Positions 18,359 through 27,276 of a stretch of DNA of 64,000 nucleotides are shown here, one piece after another. Source of the DNA: Amycolatopsis benzoatilytica AK 16/65. Lineage in GTDB: Bacteria; Actinomycetota; Actinomycetes; Mycobacteriales; Pseudonocardiaceae. The translations under genes were made by a program, and so were the position numbers. The stretch is from positions 3,359,623 through 3,423,622 of the forward strand of contig NZ_KB912942.1 of assembly GCF_000383915.1 (NCBI RefSeq), given 5' to 3'. The number at the start of each line of letters is the position of its first letter. Position 1 is the first letter of the stretch. A model generated the notes under the pieces. The model ran no database searches. It saw nothing but the letters and a program-made list of their open reading frames with translations, and was not told where the DNA came from.

Positions 18359-20674
18359 TCAGCTCGGCAGTCCCCAGGCCGGCACTGTGCCGAGCGCCGG
18401 AACGTCGCGCGGCCCGAAGTCGGGTCGCCCGCCCCGCGGCGTGACCGTGACCGTGCCGCCGCGCCGCAGCGACAGCGAGATCCGCCGGGCACCGGCCTGC
18501 CGCCAAGGCAGTCGCCGTCCCCGTTCGTCCCGGACGTCGATCTCGCCGTCGATGCCGTGGTCCAGCACCAGCGGCGCACCCGCTTCGCTGCGCACCCGCA
18601 CGAACTCGGTCGCCCCGCCCCGCCTCGACGCGTCCACCAGGAACGCCCCTTCGGCGCGCAGCCCGGCGATCGACGCGTCCGGCCAGCTGGACGAGACCGA
18701 CGGGAACGCCTTGACCACGCCGCCGTGCCCCTGCAGCAGCATGTCCACCACCGACTGCGCGGCGGTGAGCGGGCTCTCGATGGCGAGATTCGAGCCTTCG
18801 CGGTACATCGTGTTCGCGGTCAGCTCGGTGTCCGCGACGACGGTGCGGTCGAGGAAGACCTTCAAGTACCGCAACGCTTCCTCCGGCTGGTCCATCACCG
18901 AGCTCATCGACGACGCGGCCGCGTAGCTGTAGCCGTGCCACGCCGACTGATCTGCCGACCAGTGCCGGAACGTGCGCGTCATGAGGTCCCGGTCGGCCGG
19001 GCGTTCCCAGTCGCGCTCCCGCAGCGGGTACAGCCACAGCAGGTGCGAGAAGTGCCGGTGCGAGTCGGCGAGCCGGACCCCGTCGCCGATCAGCACGCCG
19101 TCGGCCGGATCCTCGTGGTAGGGCACGAGCTTGGCCGCGATCTCCCGCCATATCGGCACCCGCGGTTCGTTGATCCGCAGGATCCGCGCGGAGTCGGCCA
19201 AGGTGTTCGCGGCCCACCGGATCAGCGACAGGTCGTAGGTGCAGTCCGGCGCGTCGGCGTATTCCGGCGAACGCGTCAGCGGCAGGTGCAGCAGCCCGTC
19301 CGGACCGGTGAACAGGAAATGCCGGTAGAAGTTGAGTGCCTTCGCCAGCGTCGGGTAGAGCACGTCGCGCAGCACCGCCCGGTCGAGGTGATGCCGGTAG
19401 GCCAGCCAGACGTTGTGCAGGCCCCACAACAGGTTCCCGGTCTGGTCAGTCTTGGACGGCGTGCCCGGCACCCCCACCGTACGGACGCCGCCCGGCCGCA
19501 GCCGCCAGTCGCCCGGGTGCGACAGCGCATACGTGTCGCCGTCGCGATAGGCCGGCGGCACGGACGTTTCCAGATTCGCGTGATCGCGCCGGAAGGTCTC
19601 GGTGACCGCGTCCAGCTCCGGATGGTTGCTGCTGTTCACGATCGGATAAGCGACCTGGACGTTCAGGTTCCACCACACCGCCGTCCAGCTGTTGCCGACC
19701 TCCGGGAACCACGGCCCCCACTCGGCCGTCACCGGCCCCTCGGCGCGAGTCGCCGAGGCGATCTTGTACAGCTGGATCCAGTAGAATCGCTGCACCTGCT
19801 TGTCCGGCACGGAAACAAAACTGCGCTGGTGGAAGGTGTTCCACCAGCGGCGGTGCCAGGAGAGCAGGTAGTCCGGGTTCATCGCGACCGTGCGCCCGAC
19901 GAGCGAGATCGCGTCGCGGGTGTGCGTGGACTTCGGGAACGAGTACGCGACCGCTGCCGCGAACAGCCGCTTCGTGCCGATTTTTCTTTCCCGCCACGCG
20001 GTCGTGTACCCGCCGCCCGCCGTCATCGGCTGCGCGCAGCAGCCGTCAGTCTGCTCCGGAGCAGGGTTCGCGGTGTACTCCGGCGGCTTGCGCACGGTGC
20101 GGGTCGTCGCGGACACCAGCGGCGAGAAGCCCCATGCCGCACCGGATTCGCCCGCACTCGGGTCGAGCGAAACGAGCAGCACACCAAGATCATTGTGCAC
20201 CACCGCGGAGAACGCGACCTGCCCGCAGGTGGTGGTGATGGTGCCGCCGAGCTCCGCGTTGTACAGGTCGAGCGTCCAGTCGACCGCTGTGATCGCGCCC
20301 GCGAACGTCAGCGTGACGGCCCCGATCGGCAGCCGGGACAGCCCGATCCCGGCCTCCCACTGGATGCGCTGGTCCTGCACCTGAGTGTGGCTCAGCATGA
20401 ACTTCAGCACCTGCGGCGATTCCCCGGCATACGCCTGCACGCCGAGATAGCCGTTGGCCAGGAACGGCGCTTCCTGCCAGTTCTTCGGCAGCCGCTGCCA
20501 CCGCATCCGCGCGTCCATGGCGACGTCCCGGTGCGGAGTGCGCGATCCCCCGCGCCCCAGTGGCTCTGCCGCCAGGCCGGGCGACGCCCCGTCCGCCCAC
20601 AGCCCGCCGAACGCGGCCGCCGCAGCGGCGACCGAGACCGAGCGAAGGACCGTCCTCCGGGACAGTTCACCCAT
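18359..20674 (-). CDS. Secreted GH95-like glycoside hydrolase, copy 2
   Basis: A 771-residue paralogue of the next gene with the same plan: Tat signal MGELSRRTVLRSVSVAAAAAA (cleavage near residue 36), the beta-sandwich motif LANGYLGVQAYAGE, the shared HTQVQDQRIQWE block, and the barrel motifs VWWNLNVQVAYPIVNSSNHPE, NVWLAYRHHLDRAVLRDVLYPTL and SHRHFSHLLWLYPLRE (about 536). The 29-base gap to copy 1 and shared strand imply one operon. Identity looks moderate, so the duplication is old and the two may take different substrates. The 188-bp upstream gap is AT-richer than average and probably holds the promoter. Confidence 0.82.
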   Translation of the reverse strand: MGELSRRTVLRSVSVAAAAAAFGGLWADGASPGLAAEPLGRGGSRTPHRDVAMDARMRWQRLPKNWQEAPFLANGYLGVQAYAGESPQVLKFMLSHTQVQDQRIQWEAGIGLSRLPIGAVTLTFAGAITAVDWTLDLYNAELGGTITTTCGQVAFSAVVHNDLGVLLVSLDPSAGESGAAWGFSPLVSATTRTVRKPPEYTANPAPEQTDGCCAQPMTAGGGYTTAWRERKIGTKRLFAAAVAYSFPKSTHTRDAISLVGRTVAMNPDYLLSWHRRWWNTFHQRSFVSVPDKQVQRFYWIQLYKIASATRAEGPVTAEWGPWFPEVGNSWTAVWWNLNVQVAYPIVNSSNHPELDAVTETFRRDHANLETSVPPAYRDGDTYALSHPGDWRLRPGGVRTVGVPGTPSKTDQTGNLLWGLHNVWLAYRHHLDRAVLRDVLYPTLAKALNFYRHFLFTGPDGLLHLPLTRSPEYADAPDCTYDLSLIRWAANTLADSARILRINEPRVPIWREIAAKLVPYHEDPADGVLIGDGVRLADSHRHFSHLLWLYPLRERDWERPADRDLMTRTFRHWSADQSAWHGYSYAAASSMSSVMDQPEEALRYLKVFLDRTVVADTELTANTMYREGSNLAIESPLTAAQSVVDMLLQGHGGVVKAFPSVSSSWPDASIAGLRAEGAFLVDASRRGGATEFVRVRSEAGAPLVLDHGIDGEIDVRDERGRRLPWRQAGARRISLSLRRGGTVTVTPRGGRPDFGPRDVPALGTVPAWGLPS

Positions 20675-20862
20675 GCCGACTCCGGATTCATACTACGTTT
20701 CGCCCCGCGCGGCGCGGGAGCGAGCGGAATATATCCAGACAGAGACGGCAAAAGCCAGCAAGGTTCACCCGGAAAGCGGCAAAGACATCCGATGAATGGG
20801 ATCCGGATGGCAGCGCGTTCAGATACGTGAAGATCCGGGCCGAGCCGATCAAGCAAATCGCG

Positions 20863-21555
20863 TCAGACGGACGGCGGACCTTCCGGCGAGTATGGCGACG
20901 GGTTCTGTGGCGGGTACGGCATCCCGTACGGCATCTGCGGAACCGGCGGCTTCGCGGACACGAGCGTGACAATGCCGGTCACCGATGCGGCGACCAGCGC
21001 GAAGAACACCGCCACCGCGGCGGCCAGGTACACGACGCGGAAGTTGAGAACGTCACTCACCAGCTCGCCGAGGAACGGCGCGATCACCAAGGACAGGACG
21101 CCGAGGCCCGCCGCAACCCCGGCTGCGACGCCACGGCCAGCGCGGAGTCCCCGGATCAAGGCGACGGTGCCGCCGATGACCGCACCGGCACCGAGTCCGC
21201 CGAGCACTCGCCCGACCGAGAGCAGGAAACCGTTCGGCGTGAACGCGACCGCCAGCACGCCCAGCAGCATCAGGCAGATCGCCGGCACGGACACCGCCGT
21301 CGGGTAGCGCCCGCCGAGCAGCAGCCCGAGCGGCAGCGCGAGCAGGAGCGCGACGAGGTACGCGACGACGCCGCTCAACAGCAAAGACTGCCGGGACAGG
21401 CCCAGGTCGAGCTGTATCGCCGACCGGCCGCCGAACTGGTAGATCGCGGTGAGCAGGAACAGGCCGATCAGCGCGGCGAACCCGGGTCCGATGATCAGCC
21501 AGGCCGGCTTGGCAGCCGCCTGTGAGGTGCTCTGCATCGGCGGTGTCACATACAT
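20863..21555 (-). CDS. Small multi-pass membrane protein, half-size MFS-like
   Basis: A 230-residue protein with about six predicted transmembrane helices (about 18-40, 58-82, 85-105, 108-135, 140-165, 172-196) and a cytosolic tail rich in Pro, Tyr and Met (PVPQMPYGMPYPPQNPSPYSPEG). GGRYPTAVSVPAICLMLLG resembles half of a major facilitator, but the protein is half the usual 12-helix length. It could be a truncated or half-size transporter, or a membrane scaffold. No ribosome-binding site supports either of the two candidate ATGs (21555 or 21537), so it may be leaderless. Confidence 0.7.
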   Translation of the reverse strand: MYVTPPMQSTSQAAAKPAWLIIGPGFAALIGLFLLTAIYQFGGRSAIQLDLGLSRQSLLLSGVVAYLVALLLALPLGLLLGGRYPTAVSVPAICLMLLGVLAVAFTPNGFLLSVGRVLGGLGAGAVIGGTVALIRGLRAGRGVAAGVAAGLGVLSLVIAPFLGELVSDVLNFRVVYLAAAVAVFFALVAASVTGIVTLVSAKPPVPQMPYGMPYPPQNPSPYSPEGPPSV

Positions 21556-21615
21556 GTGCGTACCGTACCGACCCGGCCCACGAGGACGGGCGCTTTCGCA
21601 CCGGATGCCGCCAAA

Positions 21616-22983
21616 TCACGGCAAGGCAGGCAACGGCCCCCGCTCCAGCCATCCTTCGAAGAACCCCGCCAGCGACCGCCCGGCATACGCCTCCGCCGTC
21701 TCCACGAAGCCCGCCGTCGTCACCGTCCCGTGCCGGTTCTCCACTGCCCAAGCCTTCACCAGCGCGAAAAACGCCGGATCGCCGATCTCGCTCCGCAGCG
21801 CGTGCAGCGTCAATCCGCCGCGCTTGTACACCTGCTCGTCGAACATCCGGACCACCCCCGGGTCGCGGATCGCGACGTCCGCCGGTTTGCCTCGCAGCCG
21901 CGAGTGCCACAACCGCGCCAGCGCCGCCGCCGGCTCTCCCCCGGACGCCTCCGACCACAGCCACTCAGCGTAGGTGGCAAACCCTTCGTTGAGCCAAATG
22001 TGGCGCCAGTCCGCGACCGTCAGGCTGTTGCCGAACCACTGATGCGCGAGTTCGTGCACGACCAGCCGCTCGTGCGTCCGCTTCCCGTCCACGTGGTTGG
22101 CCCCGAATACTGCCATCCCTTGCGCCTCGATGGGATCGTCCAGCTCGTCGTCCGCCACGACCACCACGTACTCGCCGAACGGGTACGGCCCGAACCAGTC
22201 CTCCAGCGCCGCCATCATCCGTCCCTGGCGGCCGAAGTCGCGGGAAAACGCCCGGCGCAGCCGCAGCGGCACCGCGGCCCGCTGCACGACCCCGCGCGGA
22301 TCGTCGGCCGACACCTCCGGGACCCAGGCGCCGTCCGAGGACAGTTCGAGATCCTCGTACCGGCCCACCTGCACGCTCATCAGGTACGTCGACGTCGGCT
22401 CCGGCCGCTCGAACACCCACTTCGTCGTGCTCGCCGACTGGTACCGCGACACCAGATTCCCGGTCACTGCCACCAGATACGGCGAAGACGCGGCCACCGC
22501 GACCCGGTAGCTCGCCTTGTCCGCCGGATGGTCGTTGCACGGGAACCAGGACGGCGCGCCGACCGGCTGGCTCGCCACCAGCGCGCCGTCGGTCAGCTCG
22601 TCCCAGCCGATGTCGCCCCAGCGGCTCGGCACCGGCCGCGGATTGCCCGCATACCGGACCTCCACCCGGAACCGCGCACCGGCCGGCACCGACCGCGCCG
22701 GCTTGACCTGCAGCTTCAGCCCACGCCGCAGGTACTTCGCCGGTTTTCCGTCGACCAGCACCCGCGACACCTTGAACTCGCCGAAGTCGAGCGACAGCCG
22801 GGACAGCGCCTGAGTCGCCTCACAGGTCAGCACCGCCGTCGCGGACAGCCGGTTCGGCCCGATCCGGTAGTCGAGATCCAGGTCGTAGTGGCGGACGCGG
22901 TAGCCGCCGTTGCCGTGCCCCTGGAGATACGGGTCGCCCGAGGTCTCCGCGCCAGGAGCGGCCGCTTTCCCGTTCACCCGCAC
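21616..22983 (-). CDS. M1-family zinc metallopeptidase
   Basis: A 455-residue aminopeptidase-like protein. It carries HELAHQWFGN (HExxH at about 309-313) with the third zinc ligand Glu in IWLNEGFATYAEW, the M1 signature. The exopeptidase loop usually written GAMEN is replaced by EAQGMAVFG. It contains the N-terminal saddle domain and catalytic domain but lacks the long C-terminal domain, so it is shorter than PepN (about 850) and similar to compact actinobacterial M1 proteins. No signal peptide is obvious at the GTG chosen here, whose ribosome-binding site is weak; an alternative start upstream cannot be excluded. Confidence 0.87.
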   Translation of the reverse strand: MRVNGKAAAPGAETSGDPYLQGHGNGGYRVRHYDLDLDYRIGPNRLSATAVLTCEATQALSRLSLDFGEFKVSRVLVDGKPAKYLRRGLKLQVKPARSVPAGARFRVEVRYAGNPRPVPSRWGDIGWDELTDGALVASQPVGAPSWFPCNDHPADKASYRVAVAASSPYLVAVTGNLVSRYQSASTTKWVFERPEPTSTYLMSVQVGRYEDLELSSDGAWVPEVSADDPRGVVQRAAVPLRLRRAFSRDFGRQGRMMAALEDWFGPYPFGEYVVVVADDELDDPIEAQGMAVFGANHVDGKRTHERLVVHELAHQWFGNSLTVADWRHIWLNEGFATYAEWLWSEASGGEPAAALARLWHSRLRGKPADVAIRDPGVVRMFDEQVYKRGGLTLHALRSEIGDPAFFALVKAWAVENRHGTVTTAGFVETAEAYAGRSLAGFFEGWLERGPLPALP

Positions 22984-23059
22984 CGAAACCCGCTTTCGCC
23001 CGTAGCCGTGATCCTTTCCAGGATGAGGCGCTCGGACAGGGTCCGCAACGGTCGTGCCC

Positions 23060-26000
23060 TCACCGCCGCCAGGCCGAGATCGGATTGCCCAGCCAGCGGG
23101 TGTCCGCGGGTACCGCGTCGCCGCGGGTCACCAGCGAACCGGGGCCCACCGTGGTGCGCGCGCCGATGCTCGCGCCGGGCAGCACGATCCCGTGCGGGCC
23201 GAGCGTCGCGCCCTCGCCCAGGGTCACCTTCGACATGGTCATGATCCGGTCGTGGAACAGATGGGTCTGGACCACGCAGCCGCGGTTGATGGTCGCGCCG
23301 TCGCCTAGTTCGACCAGGTCCGACTCGGGCAGCCAGTAGGTGTCGAGCCACACGCCGCGGCCGATCTTGACGCCCATCGTGCGCAGCCACGCGGGCAGCA
23401 GCGGGGTGCCGCCCACCGAGCCGATCAGCCACGGCACCGCGAGCGCTTCGACGAACGTGTCGGCCAGCTCGTTGCGCCAGACGAACGAACTCCACAGCGG
23501 GTGGTCGATCTCGCGGAACTTCCCGACCAAGAGCCACTTCGCGGCGGTCGCGGTCAGCGCAGCGACGATGCCGGCAGCCAGCAGCACCGGCCCGGCCAGC
23601 AGCGCGGCGGCCCAGAAGCCGCCCCAGGACGCGAGCGCCAGCAGCGCGAACGCCACGCCGACGGTCAGCGCGACCGCGCACATCACCGGCAGGATCCGGC
23701 ACAGCTCGACCAGCGCGCGGGCCGCCTTGAGGTGCAGCGGCGGCGTATAGGTGCGGGTGGTGTCGCTCTCCTCCACCGCGCGACGCACCGGCAGCGGCGG
23801 CATGCCCAGATACGACGAGCCCTTCTTCGCCCGCGCCGGCGTCGAGGACAGCACCCCGACCAGCCCGCGCTTGGGCACCGAACGCCCCGGCGCGGTCATC
23901 CCCGAGTTGCCGAGGAACGCTTGCTTGCCGATCCGGGCCGGGGCGGCGTGCAGCCAGCCGCGGCCCAGCTCGTAGGTGGCGACCATGGTGTCGTCGGCCA
24001 GGAACGCGCCACTGTCCACTTTGGTCATCTTGGGCAGCGCGAGGACGGTGGACGCCTCCACGTTGCGGCCGACCTTCGCGCCGAGCAGCCGCAGCCACAC
24101 CGGCGTGAACAGGCTCGCGTACAGCGGGAACAGCCCTTCGCGAGCCATGCCCATCAGCCGTTCGGTCGCCCAGACCTGCCACGCAACGCGGCCGTGCACC
24201 GGGTGGTAGCCCTCGACCATGCCGATGCTCAGCGCACGCACGCCGGCCAGCACGAGCAGCAGGTACGCGAGGAAGTACGCGACGGTGGCGACCGGTGTGA
24301 ACAGCAGTGCCTGGCCGAGCGCGGAGCCGAGGCTCGTGGTCCCGGCGACCGCGCGGCCGATCACCACGACGCCCGGCAGCGCGGCGATCCCGGGCAGCAG
24401 CCCGAGGAACACCGAGGTCGCGCCGTACACCGACGCCCAGAAGTGCGAACGCGGCGGGCGGCTCGACGGCCACTTCAGCGCGTCCTTCTCGTCCTTGCCC
24501 GAGCGCACCGCGGGCGAACCCGCCCAACGCTGGCCGGCCGGGACCGCGCCGCGCACCGTCGAACCGGCGGCGATCTCCGCACCCTTGCCGATCCGGGCGC
24601 CGGGGAACAGCGTGCTGCGCGCGCCGACCCGGGCCTCCGCCCCGATCCGCGTCTTGCCGATGTGCACGACGTCGCCGTCGACCCAGTGGCCGGTCAGGTC
24701 GACCTCGGGCTCCACTGCGGCGCCGCGGCCCAGTTTCAGGAAGCCGGTGACCGGCGGCGGCGAGTGCAGGTCGACGTCCTTGCCGATGCGCGCGCCCAGT
24801 GCCTTCGCGTACGTGGTCATCCACGACGCGCCGGCCACGCTGTCCGCGCCGCTGAACTCGGCCAGCTTCTCCGCGGTCCACAGTCGCAAGTGGACACTGC
24901 CGCCGCGCGGGTAGGTGCCCGGGCGGACCCCGGACAGCAGCACGCGCGCGCCGCCGGCGGCGATGGCGATCCGGCCGGCCGGCGTGAACAGCACCAGCCA
25001 GGCCGCGACCAGCCACGCCCAATTCAGCGTGGGCGCCCAGGAGACGCCGAGCAGCGAGAGCACGTTGGAGCAGGCGGCGGCGAGCGTGGCCCAGCGCAGC
25101 CCGACGAGGCCCATCAGCGGGATCATCAGCAGCGTCTGCACGACCCCGGCACGGCGCGGCGTCGGCGCGACCTCGCGGCGCTCGGTCTCTTCGGTGCTCA
25201 GCGCGTCCAGCTTCGCGGCCAGCGCGCCGAGCTTCGGGTTCTGGTAGATGTCGCTGACCGACACCCCGGGGTGGCGGGTGCGGATGCGCGCGATCAGCTG
25301 CGCGGCGGTGAGGCTGCCGCCGCCGTGGGTGAAGAAGTCGGCGTTGGGGTTGCTGACCGACACGCCGAGAATCTCGCTCCAGCCTTCGGCGAGCCAGACC
25401 TCGGTCGGCGACAGGCCGGCCGAGGTCGCGTCCACAGTGGACAGCGGCCAGGGCAGCGCGTTGCGGTCGACCTTGCCGGACGTGCGGGTCGGCAGGTCGT
25501 CGATCACCGCGAGCAGCGGCACCAGCGCGGCGGGCAGCTGCGCGCGCAGCCGGGTGGCGGCGTCGTCGGAATCGACGGTCGCGCCCTCCTCCGGCACCAG
25601 GTAGCCGACGAGCACCTGGTTGCCTGCCTTCGTGCGGCGGACGGCCGCGGCGGCGCCGCGCACGCCGGGCAGCGCCTGCAGCGCCGCGTCGACCTCGCCG
25701 AGCTCGATCCGCCGGCCGCCGAGCTTGATCTGCTCGTCCATCCGGCCGAGGAACAGCAGGCCCTCCGGCTCGGCGCGGACCATGTCTCCGCTGCGGTAGG
25801 CACGCTCCCAGCCCATCGACGGCAGCGGTGCGTACTTCTCCGCGTCCTTTTCCGCGTCGAGATAACGAGCGAGCCCGGCACCGCCGATGACCAGCTCGCC
25901 GCTCTCGCCCATGGCGACCGGCTCGCCCGCTTCGTTCACCACGACGAGCTGCCAGCCGGCCAGCGGCAGGCCGATCCGCACCGGGCCGTCGCCGGTCATC

Positions 26001-26953
26001 TGCGCGGCGCAGGCGACGACGGTGGCCTCGGTGGGGCCATAGGTGTTCCAGACTTCGCGGCCTTCGACGGCGACCCGCTCGGCCAGCTCCGGCGGGCAGG
26101 CTTCGCCGCCGAAGATCAGCAGGCGGACGTCTTCCAGCGCGTCCGCCGGCCACAGCGCGGCCAGTGTGGGCACTGTCGAGACGACGGTGATGCCTTGCGC
26201 GACCAGCCATGGGCCGAGGTCCACCCCGGTGCGCACCAGCGCGCGCGGCGCGGGCACCAAGCAGGCGCCGTGCCGCCAGGCCAGCCACATCTCTTCGCAG
26301 GAGGCGTCGAACGCGACGCTCAGGCCGGCCAGCACCCGGTCGCCCGGGCCGATCGGCTCGTCGGCAAGGAAAAGCCGCGCTTCGGCGTCCACGAAGGCCG
26401 CCGCCGAGGCGTGCGTGACCGCGACGCCCTTCGGCTTGCCGGTGGAACCGGAGGTGAAGATGATCCAGGCGTCGTCGGCCGGCCCGGGGCGGCCTTCGCC
26501 GCCGCCCGGCGCACCGGCGGCGGCGATCTCGCCGTCGGTGGCGATCGCGGCCACGCCGGCTTCGCCGAACACCAGCTCGGCGCGTTCTTCGGGGTCGTCC
26601 GCGTCGACCGGCACATAGGCGGCGCCGACGGACAGGGTCGCGAGGATCGCGATGTACAGCTCAGCGGTGCCGGACGAGATCCGGATGCCGACGCGATCGC
26701 CGAGGCCGACGCCGTGCTCGCGCAGCTTCGCGGCGTAGCCGTCGATCTCTTCCATCAGCCGGCGGTAGCTCAGCACACCGGCGCCGTCGTCGAGCGCGGC
26801 GGCGTTGGGGTGCCGCTCCGCGGTGGCGGCGATAATGTCCAGGAGAGTGCGCTCGGCGGCCGCGTGCCCGGTCTCGAAAAGAGCCGGAGCGAACGCGGCC
26901 TCTACTGCGCGGGTCAGGGCGTCGGTGCTGCCGGAGTCGGCGGTCAGCGTCAC
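23060..26953 (-). CDS. Pls/PosA-type single-module membrane peptide synthetase
   Basis: A 1297-residue protein in the order adenylation domain (about 30-500; FTSGSTGKPKG near 167, FDASCEEMW near 213, NTYGPTEATV, YRSGD), carrier domain (FFTHGGGSLTAAQL, Ser near 542), then a C-terminal half with several membrane spans alternating with three left-handed-helix hexapeptide segments (for example IGKTRIGAEARVGARSTLFPGARIG). There is no condensation or thioesterase domain. This is the architecture of epsilon-poly-lysine synthetase and relatives, which polymerise one amino acid at the membrane. The start at GTG 26953 has GAGGTGG upstream; an in-frame GTG at 27040 would add 29 residues. The amino acid used cannot be read safely by eye. 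No dedicated hydrolase or exporter gene is adjacent apart from the M1 peptidase. Confidence 0.88.
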   Translation of the reverse strand: MTLTADSGSTDALTRAVEAAFAPALFETGHAAAERTLLDIIAATAERHPNAAALDDGAGVLSYRRLMEEIDGYAAKLREHGVGLGDRVGIRISSGTAELYIAILATLSVGAAYVPVDADDPEERAELVFGEAGVAAIATDGEIAAAGAPGGGEGRPGPADDAWIIFTSGSTGKPKGVAVTHASAAAFVDAEARLFLADEPIGPGDRVLAGLSVAFDASCEEMWLAWRHGACLVPAPRALVRTGVDLGPWLVAQGITVVSTVPTLAALWPADALEDVRLLIFGGEACPPELAERVAVEGREVWNTYGPTEATVVACAAQMTGDGPVRIGLPLAGWQLVVVNEAGEPVAMGESGELVIGGAGLARYLDAEKDAEKYAPLPSMGWERAYRSGDMVRAEPEGLLFLGRMDEQIKLGGRRIELGEVDAALQALPGVRGAAAAVRRTKAGNQVLVGYLVPEEGATVDSDDAATRLRAQLPAALVPLLAVIDDLPTRTSGKVDRNALPWPLSTVDATSAGLSPTEVWLAEGWSEILGVSVSNPNADFFTHGGGSLTAAQLIARIRTRHPGVSVSDIYQNPKLGALAAKLDALSTEETERREVAPTPRRAGVVQTLLMIPLMGLVGLRWATLAAACSNVLSLLGVSWAPTLNWAWLVAAWLVLFTPAGRIAIAAGGARVLLSGVRPGTYPRGGSVHLRLWTAEKLAEFSGADSVAGASWMTTYAKALGARIGKDVDLHSPPPVTGFLKLGRGAAVEPEVDLTGHWVDGDVVHIGKTRIGAEARVGARSTLFPGARIGKGAEIAAGSTVRGAVPAGQRWAGSPAVRSGKDEKDALKWPSSRPPRSHFWASVYGATSVFLGLLPGIAALPGVVVIGRAVAGTTSLGSALGQALLFTPVATVAYFLAYLLLVLAGVRALSIGMVEGYHPVHGRVAWQVWATERLMGMAREGLFPLYASLFTPVWLRLLGAKVGRNVEASTVLALPKMTKVDSGAFLADDTMVATYELGRGWLHAAPARIGKQAFLGNSGMTAPGRSVPKRGLVGVLSSTPARAKKGSSYLGMPPLPVRRAVEESDTTRTYTPPLHLKAARALVELCRILPVMCAVALTVGVAFALLALASWGGFWAAALLAGPVLLAAGIVAALTATAAKWLLVGKFREIDHPLWSSFVWRNELADTFVEALAVPWLIGSVGGTPLLPAWLRTMGVKIGRGVWLDTYWLPESDLVELGDGATINRGCVVQTHLFHDRIMTMSKVTLGEGATLGPHGIVLPGASIGARTTVGPGSLVTRGDAVPADTRWLGNPISAWRR

Positions 26954-27184
26954 CCGGCCACCTCGGCGGTCAGGTGCCCCCCGGTATTCCGGAACGGTGC
27001 GGGCAAGATCGAATTCTGGGCACGCAAGCCCATCACTCACCTTTCGCGAGCCTCATTCGGGCTTGCCGTCCGAATGAGGGCGCCCGTAGCGACCGTCCAC
27101 TTTACGCGTCAATCAACCGCAGGTCGCGCTAGGGTCACAGCCGCGTGTCGGACATCACCGTCCGCAGGTCCGGTAAGGAATAAC

Positions 27185-27261
27185 CCCAATGTGGCATTGG
27201 GTGCATGTGATGCACCCAATGCCACATTGGGTGCGTGGCACGCACCCAATGTGGCATTGGG
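27185..27261. repeat. Three alternating inverted 17-mers with 30-bp period
   Basis: The 17-mer CCCAATGTGGCATTGGG occurs at 27185-27201, its reverse complement at 27215-27231, and the direct form again at 27245-27261. The spacers are themselves palindromic, so units 1+2 form a perfect 22-bp stem with loop GTG, and units 2+3 form another perfect 22-bp stem with loop GGC. Both compete for the middle unit. The block lies 15 bases beyond the der stop codon and upstream of the peptide synthetase. The rest of 26954-27276 holds no gene I can support. Confidence 0.9.
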
Positions 27262-27276
27262 GTCGCCGCAAAAGGG

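Noticed and set aside
27185..27261. CRISPR array
   Set aside because: The 30-bp period is suggestive, but the units alternate in orientation, the spacers are 13-base palindromes and not unique sequence, and there are no cas genes.
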